A stretch of DNA of 64,000 bases, from positions 14,192,489 to 14,256,488 of the forward strand of contig ML677366.1 in the NCBI GenBank assembly GCA_007922305.1, given 5' to 3'. Below, piece by piece: positions 33,750-46,944 of this stretch. The notes beneath the pieces were generated by a model. The model ran no database searches. It worked only from the letters and a program-made list of their open reading frames with translations, and was not told the origin of the DNA. A program made the position numbers and the translations under genes. This DNA comes from Dermatemys mawii. Lineage: Eukaryota; Chordata; Testudines; Dermatemydidae. How positions within the stretch are numbered: the first letter of the stretch is position 1; each line of letters opens with the position of its first letter.

Positions 33750-36060
33750 TTGGTTAGCACACCGAAGAAGACTGAACATTTAGAGGCACTCTTTAAGACA
33801 ACCTTAACAAGCCCATCTTTTAAAATCACTTTTCTTCCCTAGTAAGGTTTACAAGCTGTAAAATTATTCCGTTAAACTGTGTTACAGCACTTTGAGGAGA
33901 TTCATTTTCTTACATATTGAACTTTGCTCCAAGATGCTTGTTCCTTTATAACAGCTACAAATATTCTTCTTCTGTTTAACCACTTATGGTTAAGACAGTT
34001 TTGTACAATTTGGAAACCTTTGTGGACCAATTTGTCCAATGTAGCAACATCTGTTTCTGATGCTACTTGGTAATCATGCCTCTTACACAATAATGATTCA
34101 TATTCATTCAAGATCAATTTATTTAATGGACAGCTCAATTACTGTTGTTACCAAAATAATTTCTTCTCCCAAGTTCAGTGAAAAAGTGAGGTTTAATAAA
34201 TGACAGCAATCTTAACAAAAAAAGTGCATTGAACTAGGTACAAGGATGGCAGGTCACAAAAGCCCACAGTTCAGGATTAAGAAAAAGGTGACTTTGACAG
34301 AGGGCTGGATATTTTAGAGTTGATTAAAAATATAATTATGGTACTAAATTCTTGCCAATCATGAGGTCACTGAAAACTTCAGTAGTGCAATAAGATTGAC
34401 AGGGATGGACACAGTCTAAACATCCAGTCAGTCCATTTTAAGGGTATAGCTAGACATCAGTCTGGGTAGCTCTTGATTTCCAAGGAGGCTGTCTCCCTTT
34501 GGGATTTGCCTTAGTGATGTAATGTAACTATAAGCTTTTCTTCCTTGGCAGGTAAGTTGCACAGAGTGTGTGCATGATGTATATAAGGTGGCTGTTACTA
34601 ATATTCAACTGGTTACTCTGCAAAGGAAATCTTGCTTTTCCGATTGTGATGTGTTTGTTCTCTGCCAGATATAGAGCTGTACATCAACAATCTGTGTGAT
34701 CTTCAGACACAGCTCAGCCTTCATCTGAGTCCAAAGAAATATCTCGAAGCAATCTCTCTTCCTTATTCCCTGCAAATTTAAGACCTAGTCCTGCAATCCC
34801 ATACATAGACCTGACTCATGTGACAATTCCCACTGACCTCTAAGGGTACTACACTACAGTAAAGGACCCAGAGCTGGGCCAGTTCAGGTGACTCATATTC
34901 ATGCGGCTTAGGCTACAGGACTAACAATTGCCCATAGACATTTGGGCTGAGGCTGGAGTCCAGGCTCTAAATTCCCACTGGAGGGGAGGGTCTCAGCCCG
35001 AGCCCCAGTCTGTTGACCCAGGCTCTGAGACTTGGTGTTGTCTATGTCTACACTGCAATAAAAAAACACAAGGAGTCTTCTCCTTGCAGGGTGAGTAAGG
35101 GATTGCAGCATCTGGTCCTTATGGCATCCTCTTCATTTAAAACAAATACATAAGTATTGCTACCATATTCCAAGAAAAATCGAGCTAGTTAAGAATCCAG
35201 AGGCCCACACTGGAGAAGTTTTTTAGCTGTGACAACGCTCTTCCATCATTTTAACAGGGTAGGCTTGCAGTCTGGATGGACAAACATTTTGCAACCCAGT
35301 AACACTTAGTGTGGTGCTGCCATGAAGAGTGTATCTGTAAAACTGTCATTGTCTGACTTCAGGTTTATTATCAGGTAAAATGTGCTCAGTTTACAAGGAG
35401 ATTTTTTTTTCTAACTGCCAGCTATACAAATGGCTTGTGCTCTTAGTGCCTGGTTCTCCATTGCTTTACACCTTGTGCAAAGTAGGTGTAAAATGTTATA
35501 ATCCTGATTTTGTAGTGTTTTTTATCCCCTTTGTACTCGCATTACCCAGGGATAAATGTGTACACATTAGACACGTGCAAGGCAGGCCTCAACTCCTGAG
35601 AGTGAAACTGGGTTCTTTACTTTTCTTTCATTACCAGTAATAGATTTTTAGGCCAGATCATCTCATCTGACCTCCTGCATAACACAGGCCATAGAATTTC
35701 ACCCACTAACTCCGGCTTCTAGCCCATAATTTCTGGCTGAGTCAGGCTCCACAAGCCAAATGAGCCTTGTTTTATTAATTTAAATGGAATAAATGGGCCA
35801 AAGGAGTTAGCATAACCCAGTCACTGTTCAAGATTAAACAGTGTTCGACAAGATTTGGTATACAGAGACCTCATCCTGCTTAGTACTCTGGAAAACACAC
35901 CACTAAAAATCCTTTTAGCCTTGTATTAAAGATACAGAAAACCAGTTAAAGCATTTGAAATGTAAATTAGTAAGTAAGTCTTTAATTTTAACAAGATTTC
36001 TAGTTCCTGTGCCCATTAGCTTTAGAGAATTTGAGAAGGAAAATCTTCCTTATTTGACAA
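33750..36060. other. Intergenic sequence
   Basis: Contains an unrecognised 78-codon minus frame at 33902-34138 and a fold-back TIR element at 34895-35063. No known gene. Confidence 0.5.
34895..35063. mobile_element. Fold-back TIR element with TACACTGCAAT end
   Basis: The inner arms 'tgggctgaggctggagtcca' and 'ctcagcccgagccccagtct' are roughly complementary. The right end reads gtctacactgcaataaaa, a terminus common to this element class. Confidence 0.55.
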
Positions 36061-36196
36061 GAATCAGAGAGGTAGCCGTGTTAGTTTGGATCTGCAGAAG
36101 CAACAAAGAGTCCTGTGGCACCTTAAAGACTAACAAAAGTATTAAAGCATAAGCTTTCGTGGGCTAGTACGCACTTCGTTGGATGCATGCAGTGGA
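36061..36196 (-). mobile_element. Interspersed repeat copy with GTTAGTCT / AGGTGCCAC core
   Basis: Antisense copy: 'gaggtagccgtgttagtttg', 'gtggcaccttaaagactaac' and 'ataagctttcgtgggctagt'. Same family as 8375-8575 and 60379-60470. Confidence 0.8.
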
Positions 36197-36244
36197 AGTC
36201 CTCTGAAGATACAGCCCCTCCTTGTATCAGGGGCAACCATGTGT

Positions 36245-38075
36245 CCGTTTCCTTACCACTTGTGACAGGATGTTCCAATCACCTCCTGGATAGCATCACC
36301 TCCTGGTTGCTCTGAGGATTAGCTCTTGAGGAGGACATACCCTTCCATGGTTTGCATGCCATCACTCCGACTCTGACTCTGGTCCATAGCTCATCTCACT
36401 CCAGGACCTTCAATGCCTTCCAGCTAAGTCACTCAGCATTCCCTCTTCCTGGGTACAGTCCATCAGCAGTCGTAGGCAGTCTTCCTATTCACTATTTCAT
36501 TTCTACGTCACACCTTCAGTGGCTGTGTGACATTGCACTCTATATGATTTTATGAAAATATGCTAATGAGTGTGAATATAATGTAACTGGAATATGCTTC
36601 ATGCAAAAGGTCTCTTGTAAGGTATCATTGCCAAGCTTATAATCTACTGAGTGTGGTCATCCTATTTGTATAAATGTATCACTCTTGTATCTGAAACTAG
36701 AAATATGAAATATAACCCTGAGGTCCTATCGTAGTTATGCAAAGTGTGGGCCATTAATGGTGGTTTGGAATCTTGATGGCTCCCATCAACCAGGACAATT
36801 GACTGTGGATGGCTCTGTTTGCTTGCAGGCCTTCCTGTGAGTCAGGCTGGAAGGAATGAAGGCTTGGAGTCTTACAGTGTGATCATGTCACCTGAACTGG
36901 AATCCATCTTTAACCTGGTGCTTTTCCATTTAGAAGGAGGGGTGGGAGCCCAGATAGGGACAAAGGATTCCGCCTTGTGCAAAAAATATATAAGGGGGAG
37001 GAACAGAACAAAGGAGGCAGCAGTCATTAAAAATCCCCTAGCTACCACTTGAGCTGTACCAAGGGCTGTACCAAGGGAAAGAATTGTGCCCATACTAGGA
37101 AGGCATCCATTTACTAGGGGATGTTTCAATTCAAGCTTACTGAAACATCTCTGAGGGTGAGATTTTCTGTATTCAGTTTTCTTACTGTATTAGACATAGA
37201 CTTGTGTGTTTTATTTTATTTTGTTTGATAATTTACTTTGTTCTGTCTGTTATTACTTGGAACCACTTAAATCTTATTTTTTGTATTTAATAAAATCACA
37301 TTTTGCTTATTAATTAACCCAGAGTATGTATGAATACCTGGGGGAGACAAACAGCTGTGCATATCTCTCTATCAGTGTTATAGAGGGTAAATTATTTATG
37401 AGTTTATTCTGTATAAGCTTTATACAGAGTAAAATGGATTTATTTGGGGTTTGGACCCCATTGGCAACTGGACATCTGGGTGTTGGAGACAGGAATGCTT
37501 CTTTAGCTGTTTTCAGTTAAGCCTTCAGTTTGTGGGATGTAATTCAGACCTGAGTCTGTGTTTGTAGCATGCTAGCATGTCTGGCTCAAACAAGGCAAGG
37601 TTCTGGAGTCCTAAGATGCCAGGGAAAACAGGGTCAGAAGTAGTCTAGGCACATCAGGTGGCAGTCCCAAAGAGGGTTTCTATGATCCAACTCATCACAG
37701 GCTGGTTGGGAAAACCAGGCACACCCTCTTCTCCAGGGTCCAATCCAGGGACCCTAGGCTCAGAAGTTCTGGGTTTCTTCGCTTTACCCTCACTGCTCCT
37801 TCCCTGTCTCTCTCTGGGTGTACCAGCTCCAAACCTTCCTCCCACTTCTCAGGGAGTAACTATTGTTTGCCTTCCTGCAGCCTCTCCCAGCAGCTCCCTT
37901 CTGTTTTCAGCTCTTGGGCTTTATAGGTTCCACCTATTCCTGCCCAGCTGAGCATCATTTAATCAACTCCCTACTCCCTGGCTCCTCCTACAGGTGCAGA
38001 CTGTGCAGTTAATTGGCCAACCTGGTTACCTTAACCCCTTCTAATCCTGTGTAGGATGGACACCCCATCCCACTC
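36245..38075 (-). mobile_element. Older LTR-like element split by the 36526-37699 LTR
   Basis: The flanks 36245-36525 and 37700-38075 have an antisense-LTR-like texture, including 'ctttataggttccacc' and 'ggatggacaccccatcccac'. They are contiguous once the inner LTR and one GGCTG copy are removed. Family and outer boundaries are uncertain, and no retroviral coding sequence is present. Confidence 0.4.
36526..37699 (+). mobile_element. Solo LTR, 1174 bp, with perfect 5-bp target duplication
   Basis: It begins TGTGACATTGCACTC and ends CCAACTCATCACA. The flanks are GGCTG on both sides (36521-36525, 37700-37704). TATATAAG at 36987-36994 and AATAAA at 37289-37294 are spaced as promoter and polyadenylation signal of an LTR. 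No gag, pol or env remains anywhere nearby, so it is a recombined solo LTR. Confidence 0.88.
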
Positions 38076-38079
38076 CTTT

Positions 38080-40590
38080 TCCCAACAATATTTGCTATTA
38101 TACATTATTTTGACATCTTATGAATTTACACATACTTTTTACTTCGAAGCTTACAATTGGGGTAAATTTTTAGGCCAAATTATTACAACAGGCCCTCACT
38201 GACAACTGTACAATCTCATTCTTCTTTGGACAAGTGTAACAAATTACAATTCATAACCAGATCTTTAGATCTTTGGATCTGGCTGAGCTGTGCTGGACTC
38301 AAGCCAGAGGAGAGGATGATTGTACGCCACCTTTGCATTCTACCTCCTGACCCAATGTGTATAAGGGCAGCAGCATCTGTCCCTAAGTATCTGAGACTCA
38401 TTAAGGGTTTGATCTGCATCACTGAAGTCAATGAACGTTTTGTGCTTGGCTGACTTTAGTAATGTCAGAACAAGGGCTATAGCAAGGAACTTTGCTGTAA
38501 AAGCTAAAACCCCATGTTGGTGCTGTCCTTTACTCTTGCCCCTCACCATTTGCACACTTGTTTGAGTTGCAATGTGATATCAAGATATTCTATAACCTCT
38601 CACTCTGAATAACTTAGCTTTAGGGCATATAGTCAAACTCATAAACTAATTTTAATATAGTTTTATGGTTTCAATTACTTGTAGGATATATATACATTAT
38701 AGTTAGAGGACAAGGGAAGAATGCTGAAGTAGGCCACAGCTCTTGATCATGGATGATCTGATGATATCAAGAAGCATTTCCTAAGGAATTTGTTCAGACT
38801 TATCTTGAAACAAGGAGCTGAGTTATCAACCTAGGAAGTGTTGATCAATAACAATCAATTCTGGCTATTTATTATGCTGGTAGTTTGGTTCTATTATCCC
38901 TTTGACATGAAGTCGTGATTTTTTTCTAACTTAATGAACTAGCACATTTGTTCCTTTAGTGCCAGCAATGGGAAATCGGGATCACTAGCTCCGTGGTGAT
39001 AAGAAGACCAGGCAGCTTTATGGTTTGTTTTGTTATAACAATTCTGAAAAATTAAAGAAACTATTGGAAGGAAGAAAATCTACTAAGGGATAAAATTTCA
39101 GTGCAGGGGTTAGCCACACATCTTTTGGTAATGTTAATGGGGCTCTCACTACTAAATTCACGTGCTAAACACTTTTGCCCAATGATCTTTGTTAAACACA
39201 AAGAAACAAACTCAATTTAAATTTAAATCCATACTTGACATTCCCTGATTCAATTATAAAATGAACCTGGGTTAATCATCTGGGGCCAGCTCCTTGGTAC
39301 TGCCAAAGGGCACACAGCTCGAGTCCAGCTGTGTGAGTTGCACAGGTAGTATAAAATTCACCTTTGCTCTTTCCCATTCCTGGATCTGTGCAGGGTTAGT
39401 CCCAAGACAGAAATTAGAGCAGCTCTAAACTATTCAGTTAAAAAGTAGCAACAGACTAATGATGTATCTCAGTCATGGCAGCTCACATATTCTACTATAT
39501 TTAGGAAACATTAGCTCTCTCTTAGATGTACAATATTTTCGCTACAACTCAAAGTGGGGCACTTTACTTTGTGATGGCTCTGATCACTGTGATGGTGAGG
39601 AAAATTAAGCTTGTGGAAGTCCAAACTTTTTCACATGAGCTATGGAGGTTGGACCATGAATATTTGTGGCGTTTTTTTTTTTCAAGAATAAGCCTGATAA
39701 CACTCATGTCCTGGCCAAATCCTAGCCAGGATAATTATACTATATAGTCTGCCTATCTAAAATTCCCCATAGTTTCAAATAGCAACATTGTTCTTTGCTT
39801 CCCTTCCTAACTATACTTTTGTAACATTGCTAGTGCAGAACAATCACCAGTTTTCCAGGCCACCATCAGTTACTTTTCAATGGTGGGAACCATGACCCCC
39901 ATTATCACTCTGCACAGAACCTTGGGATCATTCAGGACAGATGGTACCATATAAATGTAAAGGATTATTTAAAAACCTATTGTAAACACTTTTAGCATAT
40001 TAGCCATAATAATAGTCTGATTGTTTTATCTGGCAATAATCCCATTCCTTTGTCCATGATGCATCACTTGGCTTTTTTCCCCATAGACTAACCACTTGGG
40101 AGCTGGATTATTGGGTCATAAAAAGCACAATGGCAAAATTATGAAGGAAAACAATAATGTGTTTTATGTCACTGTAATTTATAGATGTATAATAAAGGGG
40201 GGAAATGAAATTCCTGAGCCAGTAAGTATAAAGGTGAGGGTTTTATTGTGGCTGTAAGTTCTGAAATGTGTATTTAATATAGAATGATCTTTAACCACCT
40301 GGCATGCTTTTTGTGTACTGGTGAAATGAAAATAAATGTGAACAAGATTTCAGTGGTGCTAAAAAAGTATAGCAAGCTAATGTTTTTGTAAAGGTCACCA
40401 GCCAGAGGAAAGTAATGCAAAACATCCTTAGCTGAAAGCAAAAATCTTAGGGATGCAAAGAGTGATGTGGGTACAAATAAAACACTGGCCCAATTTGTTT
40501 CCTATTCTAGTTTCTTTGAAGTCAAAGGAGTTGGCCTGGATATTAATTTGGCTCAGTATATTTAAGGGGACCCTGCCAATACAAGAACTT
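38080..40590. other. Intergenic AT-rich sequence
   Basis: No gene and no repeat that I can name. Confidence 0.5.
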
Positions 40591-40599
40591 ATACATAGT

Positions 40600-40745
40600 G
40601 AAATAATAATGGTGCCCAGCTCTTATATAGCACATTTCATTAGTAGATCTCAAAGTGTTTCACAAATAAGGTCAGCATCATTGTCCCCATTTTACAGAAA
40701 TGGGAACCTGAGGCATGGAGCAGTAAAGTGCCTGGCCCAAAAAGC
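40600..40745 (-). repeat. MIR-like SINE, antisense
   Basis: 'ttgtccccattttacagaaa', 'tgggaacctgaggcatggag' and 'cagtaaagtgcctggccc' match an inverted MIR core. Upstream 'cagctcttatatagcacatt' is the companion segment. Confidence 0.7.
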
Positions 40746-41394
40746 GTGTTTATATGTAATACTAATTAGAGTTGGCCAAATTAAAAAATAAATGATATTC
40801 ACATGTATTTGTCAAATAATTCCCCTCACCTGTCTACAGATCTGGCTGAATTTAAAAAATATATATTTTGATAAATTATTTGATTTAAAATGGAGATGTT
40901 CACACAGTAATGCCTTTGTTGAGTGACATTCGATGAGCTGCAATAATTAATAGTAATAGAACACTCGGTGCCTGTGTGATGTGTAGTTCCATTCAAGGCC
41001 CTCAGAAATCCTTACAAACACGGAGGGTTACACTGAGCTTTGAGGCTCAGCTCTAAGTCAGTGCCCTGCCCCAAGATTGGCCTCACAAAGGAATTCACTG
41101 TCATTCTCCCCCTTCCCCACTCTTGCTCCTGGGAAGTGTTAGGACAAAGATACTGCTTACTACTCCCTCCCACTTAGCCAGCTATTGTGGAGAGTGCGCC
41201 TCTGAGTGTGTGTGTGGAATTAAAGCGCCGTCCATTTTCCACCTCATCCCTACCCAGTTGCTCATAGTGGGGTGCATCCAGAGGGAAAGGGCTGTGTTCT
41301 GTGCCACACCCACACCCGATCCAGAAAGGACAAGGATGTGGGAAATAAGGGCTTAATCTCTCTCCCTCCCTTTCTTGGGTTAGTAAAACAAGGT

Positions 41395-41490
41395 CACAGT
41401 CTAGGCCTAATTAATTAACGTATTGTCCTCATTTTGCAGATGGGCAAACAGAGCACAAGCTCAACGTTTGATCACCTTGTATTACTGGGT
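41395..41490 (-). repeat. MIR-like SINE fragment, antisense
   Basis: 'ttgtcctcattttgcagatg' followed by 'ggcaaacagagcacaagctc' matches the inverted MIR core. Confidence 0.5.
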
Positions 41491-41859
41491 AGTTACCATA
41501 TTCCTCTAGTCGATAGATTGATTTCAATGCGGCCGTTCATGGAGTAAAGTGCTACTCAACATGAGTAAAGGTGGCCGAGAATCTGACCCTAAAAGTTCAC
41601 TCTAATGTCTGCTGAAGTGAGAGTTGGATCAGGCTTAAGGAAGTGAGCTAGTGACAGGATCAAGACTAGCATGAGAATCCCTGATGACCAGTCCTGTGAT
41701 ACAATCATTAGAGCACACTCCCTCGCCCTAGCCTACAATCTCTCCCTCTGCACATTCCCAATAAGATTTTATCAGCATGGAAGTAATGTTTGGAGAATCT
41801 AGTTTACTTTTCACCATTCATGCTGCAGTCCTGCCAGTTCCCAGCATTGCAAATATTTC

Positions 41860-42490
41860 AGCCCTTCCCCCCAAAAAATCATGAGTTTGTTTTAAAATGA
41901 TAAAATGTTGATAAAATGTGGATGCTTCATATTTGTCTTCTGGTTTCTGAGCCTTTAGCAGGGGTGAAAGTAAGTACAGGCCGGTACAGTGTATAGGTGA
42001 AAAGTGGCCGCCTGTACCAGCCCCTACTGCCTTACTTTAAAGTTCTGCTGGGGCAGCACTTTAATGTCCCTGCCCCTTTTGTGCCCCCTCCCATTGGCAG
42101 CCCTGCCAATAGAGACCTTTAACAGCGCTTTAACGTCCCTGTCCCTTTTGCCCCACTCCAGCTGTTGACGGGGCGGGGAGTGGCAAAAGGAGCAGCTACC
42201 CAGCCCCAGGTAGTGCGGGGAGGGCTAGCAGAGGGACCCTGATCCCTAGCCCAGCCCCTTGGCGCGAAGTTGTCCCCCGTACTGATAAGAGACAAATTTT
42301 ACTTTCACCCCGGCCTTTAGAGTGCACTCGCTTCATGTTTTCAGACTTTTCTCTGCAACCATGGGGGCTAGAAGCTTAATAAAATATCTAAATGAAAGCT
42401 GAAATTCTCATGTAAAAATCCCTTGATTCCAGCAGTTGGGGCTTGAGGAAAAACACCAAATATTGGGAGATTCATAATAGAATTGCAATA
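41860..42490 (-). mobile_element. Old hAT-like element, interrupted by a younger hAT
   Basis: Left part 'aatcatgagtttgttttaaa' and right part 'gctgaaattctcatgtaaaa' with 'ccaaatattgggag' correspond, in reverse, to the element at 43388-43680. The 41959-42312 insertion splits it. Confidence 0.5.
41959..42312. mobile_element. 354-bp non-autonomous hAT with perfect target duplication
   Basis: The ends caggggtgaaagtaagt and ttttactttcaccccg are inverted. The 8-bp duplication GCCTTTAG (41951-41958, 42313-42320) is perfect. It is GC-rich, with no transposase. Confidence 0.9.
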
Positions 42491-42499
42491 CTTGACAAC

Positions 42500-43385
42500 A
42501 GTGATATTGTCACTGAATTTAGACAGGTAACTTCCCCTTCCCATTTAAAACGAGTTTCACTTTCCAGATTTATATATCACCACAGTGCCTTTGTGTTTTG
42601 GTTTCTAAAACTATCAAAGGAAGTTTTAATCCAAAAATACATAGACCATTTTCGCTCACTTTTTTTTTCAAATGTGTAAATATTTCTGTTCCTGTTGAGT
42701 GAAATTCAGAACCATGCAAAGGCCAGACATAGGCTGGAAGACCTGCCTCAAGGGGACAACACAACTGGTCTGCATCCTGGCCTTGGCCTGGGAAGTATTG
42801 ATTTCAACTTTCCAACTGCCCTGCACTCCACCTGCATACAGCCAGGTTAACCGGGCTTTTTGCCATTACTCAGTTTCACGCATTAAATTTCGGAATTATT
42901 CCCCTTCTCCTTTTCTTTTTTGAACCTCATTTTTGAACCCAACACTATTTACTGAGCAAGGCACTCAATGGCCTGGACTTAAGATATTTCAGTCCAGGAT
43001 GAAGGCTCCAGTTGACAACCCTGTTCCTCTGGCACAATGTATCTCTCTACAGTAAGGATAATGCTGGCCTGTGTAGGAGGCAGAGCTTTGCTGGGAGTCC
43101 CTGACTGTGGAATAAACTCTTCCAGGAAGTAAGGACCATCACAAACTTCACCACGTTCCATGCCAAGTGCAAGCTGCACTTCTTTGACTTGCCTTCCACA
43201 ATATAAACATAAAGCAGCATATACATTTTTAAAAAACCCACCAAAACACTCCACTGCACACACAATTCTTACCCAGGGGAGAGGATGAGAGAACAAACTA
43301 CACGTGACAGATATTAGTCATGCACTGCTGGAAAACACCCAGATACTACAGCGATGAGCAACATATAAAAACTGATGCAGAAAAC
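42500..43385. other. Intergenic block with unidentified repeat-like text
   Basis: Segments at 42699-42850 and 43000-43220 look like decayed mobile DNA, and antisense frames of 72-105 codons occur, but no domain is recognised. Confidence 0.4.
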
Positions 43386-43387
43386 AG

Positions 43388-43680
43388 CGTTGCCAACTCT
43401 CACCATTTTATTGCCAACTCTTGCTGTGTTTTTTTGTTTGTTTGTTCTTTCTTAAAGCTCCTAAGTCTAGAATCATATTATCACTCAAGAATCTCAGCTT
43501 TTAAAAAAAAAAAAAGTTTCCAGCTTTCATGTGTGTAGAAAAAGGTTAGAAAATGTGACTCAAAAACCAGAAGCAAAATAAAAAGACCCTCAAACTTTAC
43601 TGTTTTTAAAATAATTTGTAAGCCAATCACATGGTTTTTGGGGCCTGACTCATTATTTTTGAATCCTTGGTGTTAACAAT
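43388..43680 (+). mobile_element. Old hAT-like element (GTTGCCAACTCTC end)
   Basis: It starts gttgccaactctcaccat and runs through 'aagaatctcagcttttaaaa' to 'ggggcctgactcattatttt' and 'tgttaacaat'. The termini are weakly inverted, and the target duplication is not preserved. Confidence 0.5.
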
Positions 43681-43799
43681 CACATAGTTTCCCTTTAATA
43701 TCTGTATTTATGCTTGTATAGCTTGGTTAAAACTCTTGCAATAAAACTATCTTTATTCAGATAAATAAACAAAGTTTAATATATTTCTTCTAGTTCTCA

Positions 43800-45255
43800 A
43801 GTCACTAACTGGAGACAATGTGCTTATGAGTCAACAATTTGCCCTTGTTGCCAAGAAGGCTAACGCCATTTTGGGTTGTATAAGTAGGGGCATTGCCAGC
43901 AGATCAAGGGATGTGACCATTGCCCTCTATTTCTCATTGGTGAGTCCTTATCTGGAGTACTGTGTCCAGCTTTTGGCACCACACTACAAGAAGGATGTGG
44001 AAAAATTGGAAAGAGTCCAGCAGAGGGCAACAAAAATTAATAGGGGCCTGAAGCACATGACTTAAGGGGGAGAGGGAACTGGGATTGTTTAGTCTGCAGA
44101 AGAGAAGAATGAGGGGGGATTTGATAGCTGCTTTGAACTACGTGAAACAGGGTTCCAAAGAGGATGGATCTAGACCAGGTGTGGGTAAACTCTTTGGCCC
44201 AAAGGCCACATCGAGATTGTCTGGAGAGCCGGGTAAGTAGGGGAGCCTGGCCCCACCCTCTATCTGCCCCCCTCCCACTTCCCACCCTGTTCAGAACCCT
44301 CAACCCATCCAACCTCCCCTGCTCCTTGTCCCCTGACCACCCCCTCCGGGACTTCCCACCTCTAACCACCCCCAGGGACCCCACCCCCTATCCAACCCCC
44401 TGCTCCCTGTCCCATGACTGTCTTCTCTCGAGACACCTCCACCTCTGCCCCTAACCACCACCGGGACTGCACGCCCCACCTAAGCCCCCCTGTTCTTTGT
44501 CTCCTGACCACCCTCTCCTGAGACCCCCCACTTTAACTGCCGTCCCCAGAACCTCACACCCTACCCAACCCTCCTTGTCCCCTCACTGCCCCGATCCCTA
44601 TCCACACCTCTGACAGATCTCTGCCCCTTATACAAGGCCCTGATCTGGCTCAGCTCCAACCCCCATGCCACACTGCTCGGGCCTGCTGGAGCAAGACACA
44701 CTGCCCCATAGGAACTCGCAGCCCCGCTCTGTTACCATATCACTCAGAGCGGCAGGAGCTCAGGCCCTGCCAGAGCCAGCCATGTCACTGCAGTGCTGCC
44801 CAGGAACAGTGGGCCATAGTGCTGGCAGCGCAGTGCACTGAGGCTGTGGGGGACAGCAAGAGAGGGGTTAGGGGCTAGCCTCCCCATCTGGGAGCTCAGG
44901 GGCTGGGCAGGATGGGCCTGCAGGCTGGATGTGGCCCATGAGCTGTAGTTTCCCCATCCCTCATCTAGACTGTTCTCAGTGGTACTAGATGACAGAACAA
45001 GGAGTAATGGTCTCAAGTTGCAGTAGGGAGGTTTAGGTTAGATATTAGGGGAAAAAAAATCACTAGGAGGGTGGTGAAACACTGGAATGGGTTACCTAGG
45101 GAGGTGGTAGAATCTCCTTCCTTAGAGGTTTTTAAGGTCAGGCTTGACAAAGCCCTGGCTGGGATGACTTAGTTGGGGATTGGTCCTGCTTTGAGCAGGA
45201 GGTTGGACTGGATAACCTTCTGGGGTCCCTTCCAGCCTTGGTATTCTATGAGTCT
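43800..45255 (+). mobile_element. CR1 LINE 3' end (ORF2 C-terminus, UTR, tail), split by a hAT
   Basis: The ORF2 tail is readable for 81 codons: AKKANAILGCISRGIASRSR, LVSPYLEYCVQLLAPHYKKD and VEKLERVQQRATKI, typical of CR1. After the hAT it resumes with 'gttctcagtggtactagatg', then 'ggttggactggataaccttc' and 'ccttccagccttggtattct', ending in the ATTCTATGAGTCT tail. Confidence 0.93.
44176..44962. mobile_element. 787-bp GC-rich hAT nested in the CR1
   Basis: The left end caggtgtgggtaaactc and the right end gtagtttccccatccctc are inverted. The 8-bp duplication ATCTAGAC (44168-44175, 44963-44970) is perfect. The interior is a long run of CCC-rich text with incidental open frames, and no transposase. 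Confidence 0.92.
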
Positions 45256-46944
45256 ATACTTTCAAGGCAATTTCTCAGACAGAGCAAGATTAAAACATGG
45301 AATATATTTCCTGGAGAAAATATATTTACATACTATCTACTGCACAAATGAAAAAGGGATGAAAGCTTAAGCACATCGTGTTCTGAGTCCTTGCTACTCA
45401 TAAAATAAAGTATTTGTTTGGTTTTTCTTCCTTGAAAGCAGAAAAATTGTTGGAAGACAAGGATTCAAAACAGGGGAGGGGAACTCATTGAGTTGTGGGG
45501 AAAACGTTTGTCATCCCTCTACTGTACATAATGTCTCACTTCTATGAGGCTGTTATACTGCAGGCAAAACATAATAACATGACAATGAATAAAATATTAA
45601 ATACTGCTGAGTCTTTTATAAGGACTTTTTGATAGTTCTGTTTGATATAGCAGCATTCTTCTAAGTACCCTGACACTGAGACAGCTACATGGCAAAGCAG
45701 CAATTCAGTAGTTTACATTTCTGCAATAAAAAAAATACACAGCCACCTAGTGTAATTCAGAAGTAACTATGGACTGTTAGAGCCTGGAGACTCTCTTCTC
45801 TATACAGAAATGTTCCTTGTGTTGTCCATCCAGATGTGTCCACAGCTATTACCCTGGCAACTTTCTGGAATACATTTGAAAAGTGATAAAATCTGTGCGT
45901 ATATCACATTTCATCCTCTATGGGGAAATGAAGATGTTGTTTACCTGGTAAACTTGGAAACTGCTGATCAGACTGATGTGACATTCAGACCAGCTGGAGA
46001 AAGATATGAATGCCAGCATGGAACCAATAGTGCACAACAGGACAGATCACCAGAACAACCCCACTGACTGCTGAAGTTGTCCAACTAGAGAGAGGAGAGC
46101 CCCACAGATACATATGAACAGTTAGGGACACCTATTAATCAGATTCTAAATCTAACTTTTGGACTGGTGGTTGTCTTCATGTTTGTCCCTTGCTCTGTCA
46201 AGTGCCTATTCCTGTACTTTCCCCCGCATTCTGTCCAAGTCTGAAGTAATACTGGTAAATGAAGGCTCTTATAGTTCTGGATAGTTTGTAATTATGTTAA
46301 TTTAATACTTTTTCTAAATAGCTTTCTGAATACCCAGTGACTTGGAGTTTCATAGTTATAACATTGATCATATAGGAAATTTTATTTCATAAGATATGAA
46401 TGATTATCTTTGGGGATTTAAGGTGTTCAGAACTGGCTCTTTAGCTGGATAGTGGAACTAAAATTGCCACAGAAACTTTTAGCATGATATGAAATAAACT
46501 GAAGAGAGATGTAGAAGCTTCCACCATCAGTAAATTCTGATAGAGGAGAGATCCGAAGACTTGAGGACCACCATGGAACTCATGGATGACTGCGTATAAG
46601 TCAAATAGATTAGCTGTGTGTCATATTTTGTGAATAGAAATGTCAGGTCAACATTACATTTATGAGGGGGGAGCGTACAACTTATAACGGAATGTCAGAG
46701 TAAGATTGACCTGTGCTCTGTCTCTTTAAGAATTGAAAGTCTGCAGAAAGGCTCAAAGGAGATAGCTCTAGTTTTAGCTAAGTTGTGTGTATTCTAAAAG
46801 GCCTAGGCAGCAATGGGGCTTGTGTAAGATGTAGTTGTTTGGGTTTTATACTAATTTAATAACACTCTGGTTTTAAAACTGTTCTTGGTCTGGGAGGGAA
46901 TGCTAGTATAACTTATTTACTTTAATTTGTTGGATTGTGTGTGC

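Noticed and set aside
36245..38075. Retroviral gag/pol/env near the LTRs
   Set aside because: No retroviral coding motif is present; only LTR sequence remains.
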